The notes beneath the pieces are model-generated. The model saw only the letters and a program-made list of their open reading frames with translations. It was not told the origin of the DNA and did no database searches. Both the position numbers and the translations under genes were made by a program. A stretch of DNA of 64,000 bases from Streptomyces sp. BK208. Lineage in GTDB: Bacteria; Actinomycetota; Actinomycetes; Streptomycetales; Streptomycetaceae. Below, one piece after another: positions 1 through 8,138 of this stretch. How positions within the stretch are numbered: the first letter of the stretch is position 1; each line of letters begins with the position of its first letter. The stretch spans positions 62,001-126,000 of the forward strand of contig NZ_SOAV01000006.1 of NCBI RefSeq assembly GCF_004364245.1, written 5' to 3'.

Positions 1-1
1 C

Positions 2-184
2 GCCGGCCTCACCAGCCGAAGGATCAGCGAACTCCTGCCGTGCTGGGACTCCGGGCACACCGACGCCGGGCAACGAGCCATGCTGCGAGCCGAACGCGAG
101 CGCATCCGGGCCAGGATCGACGATCTTCAGACCACCCTGGACCACCTCGACGAGGTCATCGCGATCACGGACACGCACCCCTAG
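2..184 (+). CDS. MerR-type transcriptional regulator, C-terminal fragment
   Basis: An open frame enters from the left edge and ends at TAG 182-184, giving 60 residues. The sequence has the end of a MerR DNA-binding domain (SRRISELLPC) followed by a charged helix (RAERERIRARIDDL) and LDEVIA, the usual dimerisation coiled coil of small MerR regulators. Effector and target genes cannot be inferred because the HTH lies outside the window. It stops 55 bp before the left copy of the 78-bp direct repeat, so it belongs to the chromosome outside the island or to another inserted segment. Confidence 0.7.
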   Translation, partial: AGLTSRRISELLPCWDSGHTDAGQRAMLRAERERIRARIDDLQTTLDHLDEVIAITDTHP

Positions 185-239
185 ACACCGCCGGCCGACG
201 CGACGGAACCCGAAGACCCGGCCACACCGTGAGACTCCG

Positions 240-317
240 GCTCAGGGCCACACCAGGCAGTACGGCTGATGCCCCGCCTCATGCAGCCGGTGGCTGAAGT
301 CCTGCCACTCGTGCAGC
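240..317. repeat. Left 78-bp direct repeat (putative attachment-site copy)
   Basis: Positions 240-317 match 5032-5109 in the same orientation at 77 of 78 bases; the only difference is C at 263 against A at 5055. Read on the minus strand it encodes the last 24 or so residues of the conserved gene at 5034-5465, including its stop codon, and the single difference is silent (CCG against CCT, Pro). This is what site-specific insertion into the 3' end of a gene leaves behind. A partial tandem duplication of that gene is the alternative. No integrase is visible between the copies. Confidence 0.85.
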
Positions 318-482
318 GAGTGGGAGGGGCGGGTGGCTGACCTGGGGTTTCTTGGCGCAATGTACGTTGACCTGCGGGAACTCCCCCTCGGTAGTTCTCA
401 CGGGTCAACGCCGTTTCCCGGGCTCATGTGCCCTGGCGGGGTGGAGCGTTCAGCCAGCCATCACCCGTGCATTCGTCGATGG

Positions 483-1001
483 TCAGTGCTGCGGGAGCCG
501 CCACAGATGCGTTCCCGCCCGGGCTCGGTCCGCAGGAGTCTCGCGGACGAGGTGGTACAGGTTCTCGAAGTATTCCTGCCAGCGGTTCGGATCCGGCATG
601 GCGTTCTGCGCCCGCTTCGCACGCTCGGCCTGCACCAGCGGTTGCAACCCCTCCCAGACCGAGATCACCGACCCACCGAGGTATCCGGAGACGGGTTCGA
701 TGTCCACCACCCCGTGGGCGACCAGAGCCCCGAGATTGTCGTAGAACCAAGCCAGTTCACGGACCAGATCCCGATCGTCCTCGGGTAGCCCAGCCAGTCC
801 GGCTGACAGATCATAGGCAGACAGCTGTTCGTGCACGACCTGCCGTGCCTGTGCCAGCCGCACGCTTCGATGTTCGCGAAAGAGATCCACAAGTACGGGC
901 AGGGTGTTGACATGCTCGGTCAGCCGCAGTTGTCGTAACGAGACGGCTCCGGTCACTGCGAGCGCTACCAGCGACACCACGAGGGCTGCGATCTCCAACA
1001 T
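483..1001 (-). CDS. DUF4760-like membrane-anchored protein in restriction island
   Basis: This encodes about 172 residues from ATG at 1001. One N-terminal membrane helix (LEIAALVVSLVALAVTGAV) is followed by a helical cytoplasmic domain with WFYDNLGALV, SVWEGLQPLV and WQEYFENLYHLV patterns, which resemble the DUF4760 family of unknown function. The frame is open up to a TTG at 1121 that overlaps the stop of the restriction gene as TTGA, so translational coupling with a 40-residue extension is possible. GGAGG lies only one base before the chosen ATG, so the start is uncertain. It is the second gene of the island and likely shares a transcript with the restriction enzyme. A role in the same defence unit is inference from position. 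Confidence 0.65.
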   Translation of the reverse strand: MLEIAALVVSLVALAVTGAVSLRQLRLTEHVNTLPVLVDLFREHRSVRLAQARQVVHEQLSAYDLSAGLAGLPEDDRDLVRELAWFYDNLGALVAHGVVDIEPVSGYLGGSVISVWEGLQPLVQAERAKRAQNAMPDPNRWQEYFENLYHLVRETPADRARAGTHLWRLPQH

Positions 1002-1117
1002 GCCTCCGTTAACAGCTGTCCTATTTCCAGTCCCTATCCGTGTCGCGCTGAGGCCGATCGAAGAGCGCGATGCAGCTTCTAGCGACGGAGCCGTTGTGGT
1101 ACTGGCTACTGGCGCAA

Positions 1118-4100
1118 TCAATCAGGCTGGCCGCGACGCCGTCGAGCGCGTGGCCCGGGGTTCACGGGTGAGTGCGGCTTGGGCTGCGTGGTGTCCGCGG
1201 GGTCGTTCGGGAGAGACAGGGGATCGACGGGGCCTGGCGGTTGGACATCGACTGTCTCCATGCCAGGAAGAACCGCGTGGTCGGGGCCGGTGTGAGCCTG
1301 CTGGGCGCGCTCGGGTACTGGGAGGATGCGTCGGCGCGTGAGTTCTGCGACGTCGATCAAGGGGGCGGCGACGATGCGGTTGAGGAGTTCTTCCTGTGCA
1401 GGTTCCAAGGCAGTCAGATGCTGGAGTACGGCAAGGATTTCGACGAGTTCCCGGCTCCAATCGGGCTCCCAGCGCTCGGGGCGCTCCCGGTCGAGATCAC
1501 TGCTTACCTTGCCGGTGGTGCGTTCGCTTCGGTAAGCGAGCCAGCTGTCGAGTACGTTGCGCCCGCCCGTGGCGTAGTTGCGCATGCGTGGAGTGACACC
1601 GGTGAAGATGCCGCCCTCGATGACAAGGTGCTGGCGTTCGACGTCGTAGCTGATGGCCGATGGGAGCGTTTCGGGCGTGACTTCTTGGGCGTACATGATC
1701 TCGGGGTGCAGGCGCCGCCACCAGTTCGATTTGCCTGCCGGGCGGCCGTCTTCGGCGTTGATGCAGCGTGCGCCGAACGTTGAGGCCCATAAGACGTGGC
1801 GTCCGAGCCTGATGGCCTCGTGCCAGAGGTCACGATCGGCGGTCAGAGGGATACGTACGCCTAGGGAGTTGAGGTCGTCAGCGTAGAGCTCGGTGAAGGC
1901 GGGGTGAGCAGTGACGGCGGCGATGTAGGCGAGCAAGTCCTCGGGGTCGACTTGCGGGAGACCGTAGGAGTTGGCGAGGTGGGGTAATAGCCCGGGGGTG
2001 ATGTTGGGGGTACGGTCGGCATGCATGAGCGGCAGGACGCGGCCACCATTTCCCTTGAAGTAGTCGTTGTCAGGAACGAGGGCTGTGAATAGCAGTGCCG
2101 GACCAGTCTGTAGGCGCTGAGTGTGCTGTTCGACTACGAAAATTTGGCCATCGATGTCGGCATGCCACAGCTCGGGGCGGGAGAAGTCGATGACGCGGCC
2201 GTCGGGTATGAGCCATTGGCGGTCCAGGGCTCTACGGGCGATACGTATCGGAGTGGGACAGGGGCCTTGCTCGGCGCGCAGGAGGGTCGACGGGTGGGGG
2301 TGTCCCGGGACCTGGAGGGCTTCCTTGTCCAGGGTGCGGTCGCGGGTCTCTTTGAACAGTTCCTGTTTCCGGGCGGGATCGCGCTCTTGGACAAGGCGGT
2401 TCCAGCGTCGGTGCAGGATGGCTTTGGATGGGCTGATGACCCAGTTTCGGTTGGGTTTGATGCCGGGCTTGCGCCAGGGTATTAGCTCGGTGAGGGCGGG
2501 GAAGGTGTCCCACCCGCTCTGGGAGGCGGGTGTGAAAGGGACGGGTGCAACAGGCCGGGAGCTGCGCCAGCCGGGGCCGTTGATGTGCAGGTTGTGCAGC
2601 TGCTGCTCTTTGCTCTGGCGTGTGCCATGAACGGCCGTGTAGTGGACGGGGGCCAGTGCGTCTTGTCGCGCGCCTTGTCGACGGACGAAGATGGCGACGG
2701 CTAACTCCTGCTGGACTCCGGGGAAGAAGCGGCTGTTGAGCGGCGGTCTCTTGGTCTCGGGTGTGAGGTCGATGACCCAGCCCTCGGTGCAGGTACGCCG
2801 CAGGTAGGAGCGCATGCCCTGGAATCCGGCGCCGCGGATGAATCCGCCGGTGCTGACGAAGCAGACGACCCCGTGGCGGTGATCGCCATGTTGGTCGAAG
2901 ACTTTGTGAGTGGCCCATCGCCAGAAGTAGGTGCATAGGCTCTTCAGTTTGTGTTCGTACACGCCTGCTGCACCGCGCAGCCGGAAGTCGTCCAGGGGCG
3001 GGGAACCGCGGCCCGGCGAACCCTTCTCGATCCATCCGCCCTGGCCTTCTGCCTGCTCGCGGTGGGGAGGGTTGCCTATGACGACGGTGATGCGCTCGTT
3101 GCGCTGGATGGTGCTGGCCGCCTCGGCGTCGTCACGTAAGGGCCCCCACAAGGCGCCGTATCGATCGAAGAGTTCGCTGGGACGCCATGGATCGGCGAGA
3201 GTGTCGGCCAGGTGCAGGCGCATATCACGTAACCGGACCCGGGCGTTGAGGTGCCGCAGCATCTGCCCCACGCGCATCTGAGCGACGGCAAAGGCACCCA
3301 TCTGCTTTTCGAACCCGATCAACCGGCTGGCGAGTTCTTGCACGGATTCGGCGCGGAAACCTTCGTTGCCGTCCTCGGACTGTTTGCGGGCGACGAGGTC
3401 GATGATGCCGGTGAGGAAGGTGCCGGTTCCCATCGACGGGTCGATGATGGATACGCCGGGGTCGGCGAAGCCATCCGGACAATCCAATGTATTGGTGAGC
3501 ACCTCGTCAACGAGGCGGATCATCTCCGTCACCAGCGGGGCCGGGGTGTAGTAGGTGCCGGAGTCCTTGCGTAAATTGGCGTCGTACTCCTGCAAGAAGT
3601 GCTCGTAGAGATGGATGTGGAATCCGGGTTCACCGGCGAGGGAACTTCTCCAGTCGATGGCGTCAATGACGCGGACGAGCATGTCCAGGCTGTCGCGGAA
3701 TTCTCCCTCGACCTGGTCGGTGAGGATCTGCAAGGCGCGGCCCATGACGGAATGCTCAGCCCCGAGGCGTCGGCCTACCTCGTGCAGGCTCATACCGACC
3801 AATGCCTCTTCGTTGCTGCCAGAGTTGTCGGAACCGGCCAGCAGGAGAGCGAAGGTGACGGACTGTGCGTAGCGGTCAGCGAAGGTCGCCCGTTTGTCCC
3901 GGTCATCGGTGGTCGGGAAGAGGTCGACCTCAAGCGTGGAAGCCAGATCGGTGAATGGACGCTGGTGGCGTGGGAGTCCCGCTTCTGCATCGAGGCGGTC
4001 ATGAACAGCATCACGCAGAAGCGCGCACAGCGGGGCGACATGGGCGACCACCTCCCGCATTGACGTGAGCGGCTTGGGCTGCCAGCCGAAGAACGCGACG

Positions 4101-4585
4101 AGCATGGCCTCGAAGGCGGTCTCACTGGCGGTCGGCAACCTTAGGCGGGAGCCGGCGCTGCGCAGATCGCCCTCGAAGTGGATGGTGTCGCCGTGCTGCC
4201 GACCGGAGCGGTACATGATCCATGTCTGACCGTTCGTGTAGATCAGATTGGGCAGTTTCGCCATGCCCTCCCATTGACGACGGTCACGCTGCTTCAGGCT
4301 GCCGGGATGGATCACGCTCTTGTCGGGGCTCTTCAGCTCGACATAGCCGACGATGTTGCGCGGCAACTTTCCGATCCGCACCGCAAGGTCAGGCCGTATC
4401 CGATGCGCGGCGATGGCCACCTCAGCGTGTAGGACCGCTTGCAGCCCTAACACCCCTGCTGCGTCGACGAGAAGGGTTTCTACCGCTCGGCGGATCGCGG
4501 CTTCCTTCTGCCCGTGCAGCAACGCCTGCTTACACGTCGCGCCGAATTCGCTGACGAGCCTCCGAAACCGGTCCTTGCGCTGCAT
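1118..4585 (-). CDS. Single-chain restriction-modification enzyme (type IIG/ISP-like, N6-adenine methylase)
   Basis: This encodes about 1155 residues. The N-terminus has a PD-(D/E)XK nuclease signature (PD at 65-66, then VELK at 82-85). Around residue 385 DPSMGTGTFL is the SAM-binding motif I of gamma-class adenine methylases, preceded by YYTPAPLVTEMI. Around 505 IGNPPH is the catalytic NPPY-type motif. The remaining 600 residues would form the target-recognition region, resembling the C-terminal part of type ISP enzymes. No DEAD-box helicase motifs are visible, so cutting would resemble type IIG rather than LlaBIII-like translocation. The frame stays open to 5074, but that stretch runs back through the direct repeat. 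ATG 4585 has a GGGGGG-containing ribosome site and begins the conserved-looking sequence MQRKDRFRRL. Its lower GC and bounding repeats suggest acquisition by transfer. Confidence 0.82.
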   Translation of the reverse strand: MQRKDRFRRLVSEFGATCKQALLHGQKEAAIRRAVETLLVDAAGVLGLQAVLHAEVAIAAHRIRPDLAVRIGKLPRNIVGYVELKSPDKSVIHPGSLKQRDRRQWEGMAKLPNLIYTNGQTWIMYRSGRQHGDTIHFEGDLRSAGSRLRLPTASETAFEAMLVAFFGWQPKPLTSMREVVAHVAPLCALLRDAVHDRLDAEAGLPRHQRPFTDLASTLEVDLFPTTDDRDKRATFADRYAQSVTFALLLAGSDNSGSNEEALVGMSLHEVGRRLGAEHSVMGRALQILTDQVEGEFRDSLDMLVRVIDAIDWRSSLAGEPGFHIHLYEHFLQEYDANLRKDSGTYYTPAPLVTEMIRLVDEVLTNTLDCPDGFADPGVSIIDPSMGTGTFLTGIIDLVARKQSEDGNEGFRAESVQELASRLIGFEKQMGAFAVAQMRVGQMLRHLNARVRLRDMRLHLADTLADPWRPSELFDRYGALWGPLRDDAEAASTIQRNERITVVIGNPPHREQAEGQGGWIEKGSPGRGSPPLDDFRLRGAAGVYEHKLKSLCTYFWRWATHKVFDQHGDHRHGVVCFVSTGGFIRGAGFQGMRSYLRRTCTEGWVIDLTPETKRPPLNSRFFPGVQQELAVAIFVRRQGARQDALAPVHYTAVHGTRQSKEQQLHNLHINGPGWRSSRPVAPVPFTPASQSGWDTFPALTELIPWRKPGIKPNRNWVISPSKAILHRRWNRLVQERDPARKQELFKETRDRTLDKEALQVPGHPHPSTLLRAEQGPCPTPIRIARRALDRQWLIPDGRVIDFSRPELWHADIDGQIFVVEQHTQRLQTGPALLFTALVPDNDYFKGNGGRVLPLMHADRTPNITPGLLPHLANSYGLPQVDPEDLLAYIAAVTAHPAFTELYADDLNSLGVRIPLTADRDLWHEAIRLGRHVLWASTFGARCINAEDGRPAGKSNWWRRLHPEIMYAQEVTPETLPSAISYDVERQHLVIEGGIFTGVTPRMRNYATGGRNVLDSWLAYRSERTTGKVSSDLDRERPERWEPDWSRELVEILAVLQHLTALEPAQEELLNRIVAAPLIDVAELTRRRILPVPERAQQAHTGPDHAVLPGMETVDVQPPGPVDPLSLPNDPADTTQPKPHSPVNPGPRARRRRGQPD

Positions 4586-4983
4586 CCGCCCCCCAAGGCC
4601 AGCACAACCCCCACCTTTCCTCAACTTACAGTAAACACAATGTGACCCCCCGTCGAGAGTGCCTCCCAAGATGTCGCGTTGAGTGGTCTCGCGGTCGGAG
4701 GTGACTAGGTCGAAGCGCTGGCGCTGCGGGCTGTGTTCACAGGCGCGGCTACTGGTGTCGCTCATGGGGCGCCATCGCTCCTGGCGCTGTGCGCTGACCA
4801 GGCCGTTGATGCTGACGGAGAAGGATGCGTCTGGGACCGCCGGAATCGTGCGCCGGAGGCCCCTCGTGGACGGGTCGGTGACTGTAGGTGACCGCCGGGG
4901 CAGCCAGGCTGCAACGAATGTAGGAATGACCTTCAGGCCGACCCTTTCCGGAGGGCCGGTGGCCGCCTGACGCCCCCCGACAA
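4586..4983. other. Non-coding stretch upstream of the restriction gene
   Basis: About 400 bases separate the restriction gene's start from the terminator before the right repeat. Open frames cross it, but their composition (clusters of Arg, Pro and Ser) does not look like protein. The AT-rich patch at about 4610-4650, just upstream of the restriction gene on the minus strand, is the likely promoter area; I cannot assign exact elements. Confidence 0.5.
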
Positions 4984-5014
4984 GCAAAAAGGCGGGACCC
5001 GAAAGCCCCGCCCG
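4984..5014 (-). terminator. Rho-independent terminator of the gene at 5034-5465
   Basis: Read on the minus strand, GGCGGG pairs with CCCGCC around a short loop and is followed at once by TTTTTGC. It sits 20 bases after the stop of the conserved gene. It is absent next to the left repeat copy, so if the repeats are attachment sites this terminator arrived with the island. Confidence 0.75.
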
Positions 5015-5031
5015 TCCGTCACGACCAACCA

Positions 5032-5109
5032 GCTCAGGGCCACACCAGGCAGTAAGGCTGATGCCCCGCCTCATGCAGCCGGTGGCTGAAGTCCTGCCAC
5101 TCGTGCAGC
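5032..5109. repeat. Right 78-bp direct repeat (putative attachment-site copy)
   Basis: This is the partner of 240-317, 77 of 78 identical. This copy is joined to the intact upstream part of the conserved gene, whose stop codon lies at 5034-5036. The distance between corresponding repeat positions is 4792 bp, which is the size of the putative inserted segment. Confidence 0.85.
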
Positions 5110-5465
5110 AGCTGGTACACGTTGAACGCGTCGCGTGGGCCGCCCCGGTCCGGGACCGTGGACCAGATGAAGGCCGCCGCGCCGACCGCTTCCTCGCCGA
5201 TGCCGCGCAGGGGGTCGACGACGGTCATCGGGAGCTTCACGACCGCGTAGTCGGGGTGCAGGACGACCAGCTCCAGCGGGGGGACCTTGTGCAGGGGGAC
5301 GCCCTCGATGCCGGTGAGGACCATGGCGGCCATCGTCTCCGGCTTGATCTTGGTGAACATGCCGTTCATCCCGAGCTCGTCGCCGCCCAGTTCCTCGGGG
5401 CGCATCGAGATCGGGACGCGGGCCGCCGTCGCGCCGTCGGGCGCGCCGAAGTACTTGTAGGTCAC
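5034..5465 (-). CDS. Conserved hypothetical protein, host of the duplicated 3' end
   Basis: This encodes 143 residues from GTG 5465 (VTYKYFGAPDGATA). There is no signal peptide and no membrane segment. I do not recognise a functional family. The sequence looks like a compact soluble protein, with an Ile/Val-rich core (LELVVLHPDYAVVKLPMTVV) and an aromatic, His-rich C-terminus (LLHEWQDFSHRLHEAGHQPY). That last part is the segment duplicated at 240-317, so the presumed insertion kept the reading frame intact. A terminator follows at 4984-5014. The GTG overlaps the stop of a doubtful 68-codon frame upstream, and GTG 5471 is an alternative start. Confidence 0.75.
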   Translation of the reverse strand: MTYKYFGAPDGATAARVPISMRPEELGGDELGMNGMFTKIKPETMAAMVLTGIEGVPLHKVPPLELVVLHPDYAVVKLPMTVVDPLRGIGEEAVGAAAFIWSTVPDRGGPRDAFNVYQLLHEWQDFSHRLHEAGHQPYCLVWP

Positions 5466-5989
5466 CCCCACCCGACCACCATTCCTGCTCCCCGCCCCCA
5501 GCCGGTCGGCCCGCCGGTCGAGCCGCTCGGACTCACCCGGGGTGCCGTGTGCCTGACGTGCTTCGGACGCTTCCTCCGCCTCGCGCCGGTGCCTTCCCCG
5601 CCGGGCACGTCGAGGACCCAGGTCGTCGGTCCCCTCGCCCAGTCCGCCACCGCGATGCATATCTCCACCCGACTGCTTTTCTAGGACGCGTGGCCCCCGC
5701 CGCGCAACCCGATCATCGTGTCAGTGACCTCCCCCACGGCCGCCCGCCGAAACGTGCGGTGAAACATATGTCCGCCATATGCCCGCCGGACGGTCGGCAG
5801 CCCCGTCCGCGCCTCCTCGGTGAGCTGCGTGGATGGGCTCCAGTCTGGCAGACGGCACGGCGTTCGGGGCGGTTGTCTACCCTTGTCGAGGTCACCCTGG
5901 GCAACCGGAGGCCGAGTGCGGGCCGAGCAGGACCCGGGCAGGGTCCGATACGTCGGAGAAGGTCGAGAAGGTCGGAGAAGTCGCAGGTC

Positions 5990-7306
5990 ATGAGCGAACT
6001 GGCATATCCATACGAAGCACCGGCCTCGCAGGCTCTGTTCGACCGCGCGGCGGCCGTCACGCCCGGCGGGGTGAACTCGCCGGTGCGCGCCTTCCGCGCC
6101 GTCGGCGGGACACCCCGGTTCATGGTGTCCGGCACCGGGCCCTACCTGACCGACGCCGACGGGCGGGAGTACGTCGACCTGGTCTGCTCCTGGGGGCCGA
6201 TGATCCTCGGGCACGCGCACCCCGAGGTGATCGCCGCCGTGCAGGAGGCGGTGGCGCGCGGGACGTCGTTCGGCACGCCCGCCGAGGGCGAGGTCGCGCT
6301 CGCCGAGGCGATGGTCGAGCGGGTCGCGCCGCTGGAGGAGGTCCGGCTCGTGTCGAGCGGGACCGAGGCCACCATGTCCGCGATCCGGCTGGCCCGCGGC
6401 TTCACGCGGCGCACCAAGGTCGTCAAGTTCGCCGGGTGTTACCACGGTCACGTCGACTCGCTGCTCGCCGCCGCGGGCTCCGGCGTCGCCACCTTCGCGC
6501 TGCCCGACACCCCCGGCGTCACCGGCGCCCAGGCGAGCGACACGATCGTGCTGCCGTACAACGACCTGGAGGCCGTGCACGCCGCCTTCGCCGCCCACCC
6601 CGGTGAGATCGCCTGCGTGATCACGGAGGCCTCGCCCGGCAACATGGGCGTCGTGCCGCCGCTGCCCGGGTTCAACCAGGGGCTCAAGGACGCCTGCGCC
6701 GCGAACGGCGCGCTGTTCGTCTCCGACGAGGTCATGACCGGGTTCCGGACCAGCCGCGCCGGGTGGTTCGGGGTGGAGGGCGTCGTGCCCGACCTCATGA
6801 CCTTCGGCAAGGTGATGGGAGGCGGGTTCCCCGCCGCCGCGTTCGGCGGGCGCGCCGACGTCATGGCGCACCTCGCCCCGGCCGGGCCCGTCTACCAGGC
6901 CGGCACCCTCTCCGGGAACCCGGTCGCCACCGCCGCCGGCCTCGCCCAGCTGCGGCTCCTCGACGACGCCGCGTACGACACCGTCAACGCCGTGTCCGCG
7001 CGGATCCAGGGGCTCGTCACCGAGGCCCTCGCCAAGGAGGGCGTCGCGCACACGCTGCAGACCGCCTCCAACATGTTCTCGGTGTTCTTCACCGACCGGC
7101 CGGTCCGCGACTACGAGGACGCCAAGGCGCAGGAGTCCTTCCGCTACACCGCGTTCTTCCACTCGCTCCTCTCGAACGGCGTCTACCTGCCGCCGTCCTC
7201 CTTCGAGTCCTGGTTCGTGTCCACGGCCCACGACGAGCGGGCCGTCCAGCGCATCGCCGACGCCCTCCCGGCGGCGGCCCGAGCTGCCGCGGAGGCGACG
7301 GCATGA
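5990..7306 (+). CDS. hemL: Glutamate-1-semialdehyde 2,1-aminomutase
   Basis: This is a 438-residue PLP enzyme that converts glutamate-1-semialdehyde to 5-aminolevulinate, the haem precursor, by the C5 pathway in the cytoplasm. The class III aminotransferase landmarks are in order: the N-terminal TPGGVNSPVRAF typical of HemL, SSGTEATMSAIRLAR (phosphate binding), YHGHVDSLL, and FGKVMGGGFP with the Schiff-base lysine. Length is that of the family. ATG 5990 begins MSELAYPYEA; the long upstream extension of the frame is not protein-like. Its stop overlaps the next gene as ATGA. Haem supply here fits the cytochrome c maturation genes a few kilobases downstream. Confidence 0.96.
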   Translation: MSELAYPYEAPASQALFDRAAAVTPGGVNSPVRAFRAVGGTPRFMVSGTGPYLTDADGREYVDLVCSWGPMILGHAHPEVIAAVQEAVARGTSFGTPAEGEVALAEAMVERVAPLEEVRLVSSGTEATMSAIRLARGFTRRTKVVKFAGCYHGHVDSLLAAAGSGVATFALPDTPGVTGAQASDTIVLPYNDLEAVHAAFAAHPGEIACVITEASPGNMGVVPPLPGFNQGLKDACAANGALFVSDEVMTGFRTSRAGWFGVEGVVPDLMTFGKVMGGGFPAAAFGGRADVMAHLAPAGPVYQAGTLSGNPVATAAGLAQLRLLDDAAYDTVNAVSARIQGLVTEALAKEGVAHTLQTASNMFSVFFTDRPVRDYEDAKAQESFRYTAFFHSLLSNGVYLPPSSFESWFVSTAHDERAVQRIADALPAAARAAAEATA

Positions 7307-8001
7307 GCAACGGCACCCACGAGCGCGACGACGAGCTGACCGTCGTCCACGTGATGCGGCACGGCGAGGTCGAGAACCCCACCGGTGTCCTGTACGGGCG
7401 GCTCCCCGGCTACCACCTGTCCGAGCTGGGCCGGCGGATGGCCGAGCGGGTCGCCGAGCACCTCGCGCCCCGCGACGTGACGTACGTCGTCGCCTCCCCG
7501 CTGGAGCGGGCGCAGGAGACCGCGACGCCGATCGCCAAGACGCACGGGCTCGCCCTCGACACCGACGGGCGCCTCATCGAGGCGGAGAACGTCTTCCAGG
7601 GCAAGACCTTCGGCATCGGCGACGGCGCGCTGCGCCGGCCCGCCAACTGGAAGCACGTGGTCAACCCCTTCAAGCCGTCCTGGGGCGAGCCGTACGTCGA
7701 CCAGGTGGTGCGGATGAAGGGCGCGCTGGACGCCGCCCGCGACCGGGCGCGCGGGCACGAGGCCGTGATCGTCAGCCACCAGCTGCCGATCTGGATCCTG
7801 CGGTCCTACGTCGAGCGCCGGCGGCTGTGGCACGACCCGCGCAAGCGCCAGTGCACGCTGGCGTCCCTGACGACGTTCACGTACCGGGGCGACCGGATCG
7901 TCTCCGTCGGGTACACCGAGCCCGCCCGCGACCTGGTCCCGGCCCACCTCCGCGCGGGGGCCAAGCCGGTGAAGGGACAGGGCAAGGCGTACGGCGCCTG
8001 A
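7303..8001 (+). CDS. Histidine phosphatase (phosphoglycerate mutase-like) family protein
   Basis: This encodes 232 residues and overlaps the hemL stop by four bases (ATGA), so it is translationally coupled. HVMRHGEVENP near residue 20 is the RHGE catalytic motif of the histidine phosphatase superfamily. SPLERAQETA (second arginine) and VIVSHQLPIWILR (second catalytic His) complete the site. The substrate is unknown. Actinobacteria keep this gene between hemL and the resA-ccdA-resB-ccsB cluster, so a link to haem or cytochrome maturation is possible, but true glycolytic mutase activity is unlikely on length and motif context. Confidence 0.88.
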   Translation: MSNGTHERDDELTVVHVMRHGEVENPTGVLYGRLPGYHLSELGRRMAERVAEHLAPRDVTYVVASPLERAQETATPIAKTHGLALDTDGRLIEAENVFQGKTFGIGDGALRRPANWKHVVNPFKPSWGEPYVDQVVRMKGALDAARDRARGHEAVIVSHQLPIWILRSYVERRRLWHDPRKRQCTLASLTTFTYRGDRIVSVGYTEPARDLVPAHLRAGAKPVKGQGKAYGA

Positions 8002-8138
8002 GGGCCGCAAGCGCGTCGTGGTGAGCGGGTCGTTCCTGTGGACCCGCTGTTACCCGATCCGCACATATTTCCGGAACCCGCTCGTTCGTCGCGTCCTCTC
8101 ACCGAGTGACCACCAAGGACGCGACGAACGAGGTTGCG

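Noticed and set aside
4586..5074. 163-codon extension of the restriction gene through the right direct repeat
   Set aside because: It reads the duplicated gene end in the wrong strand, has non-protein composition and starts without a ribosome site; ATG 4585 fits better.
5462..5668. 68-codon minus-strand frame overlapping the start of the conserved gene by GTGA
   Set aside because: The overlap and its first 20 residues look plausible, but the rest is Gly/Pro/Arg-rich filler and no ribosome site precedes it; kept only as a weak possibility.
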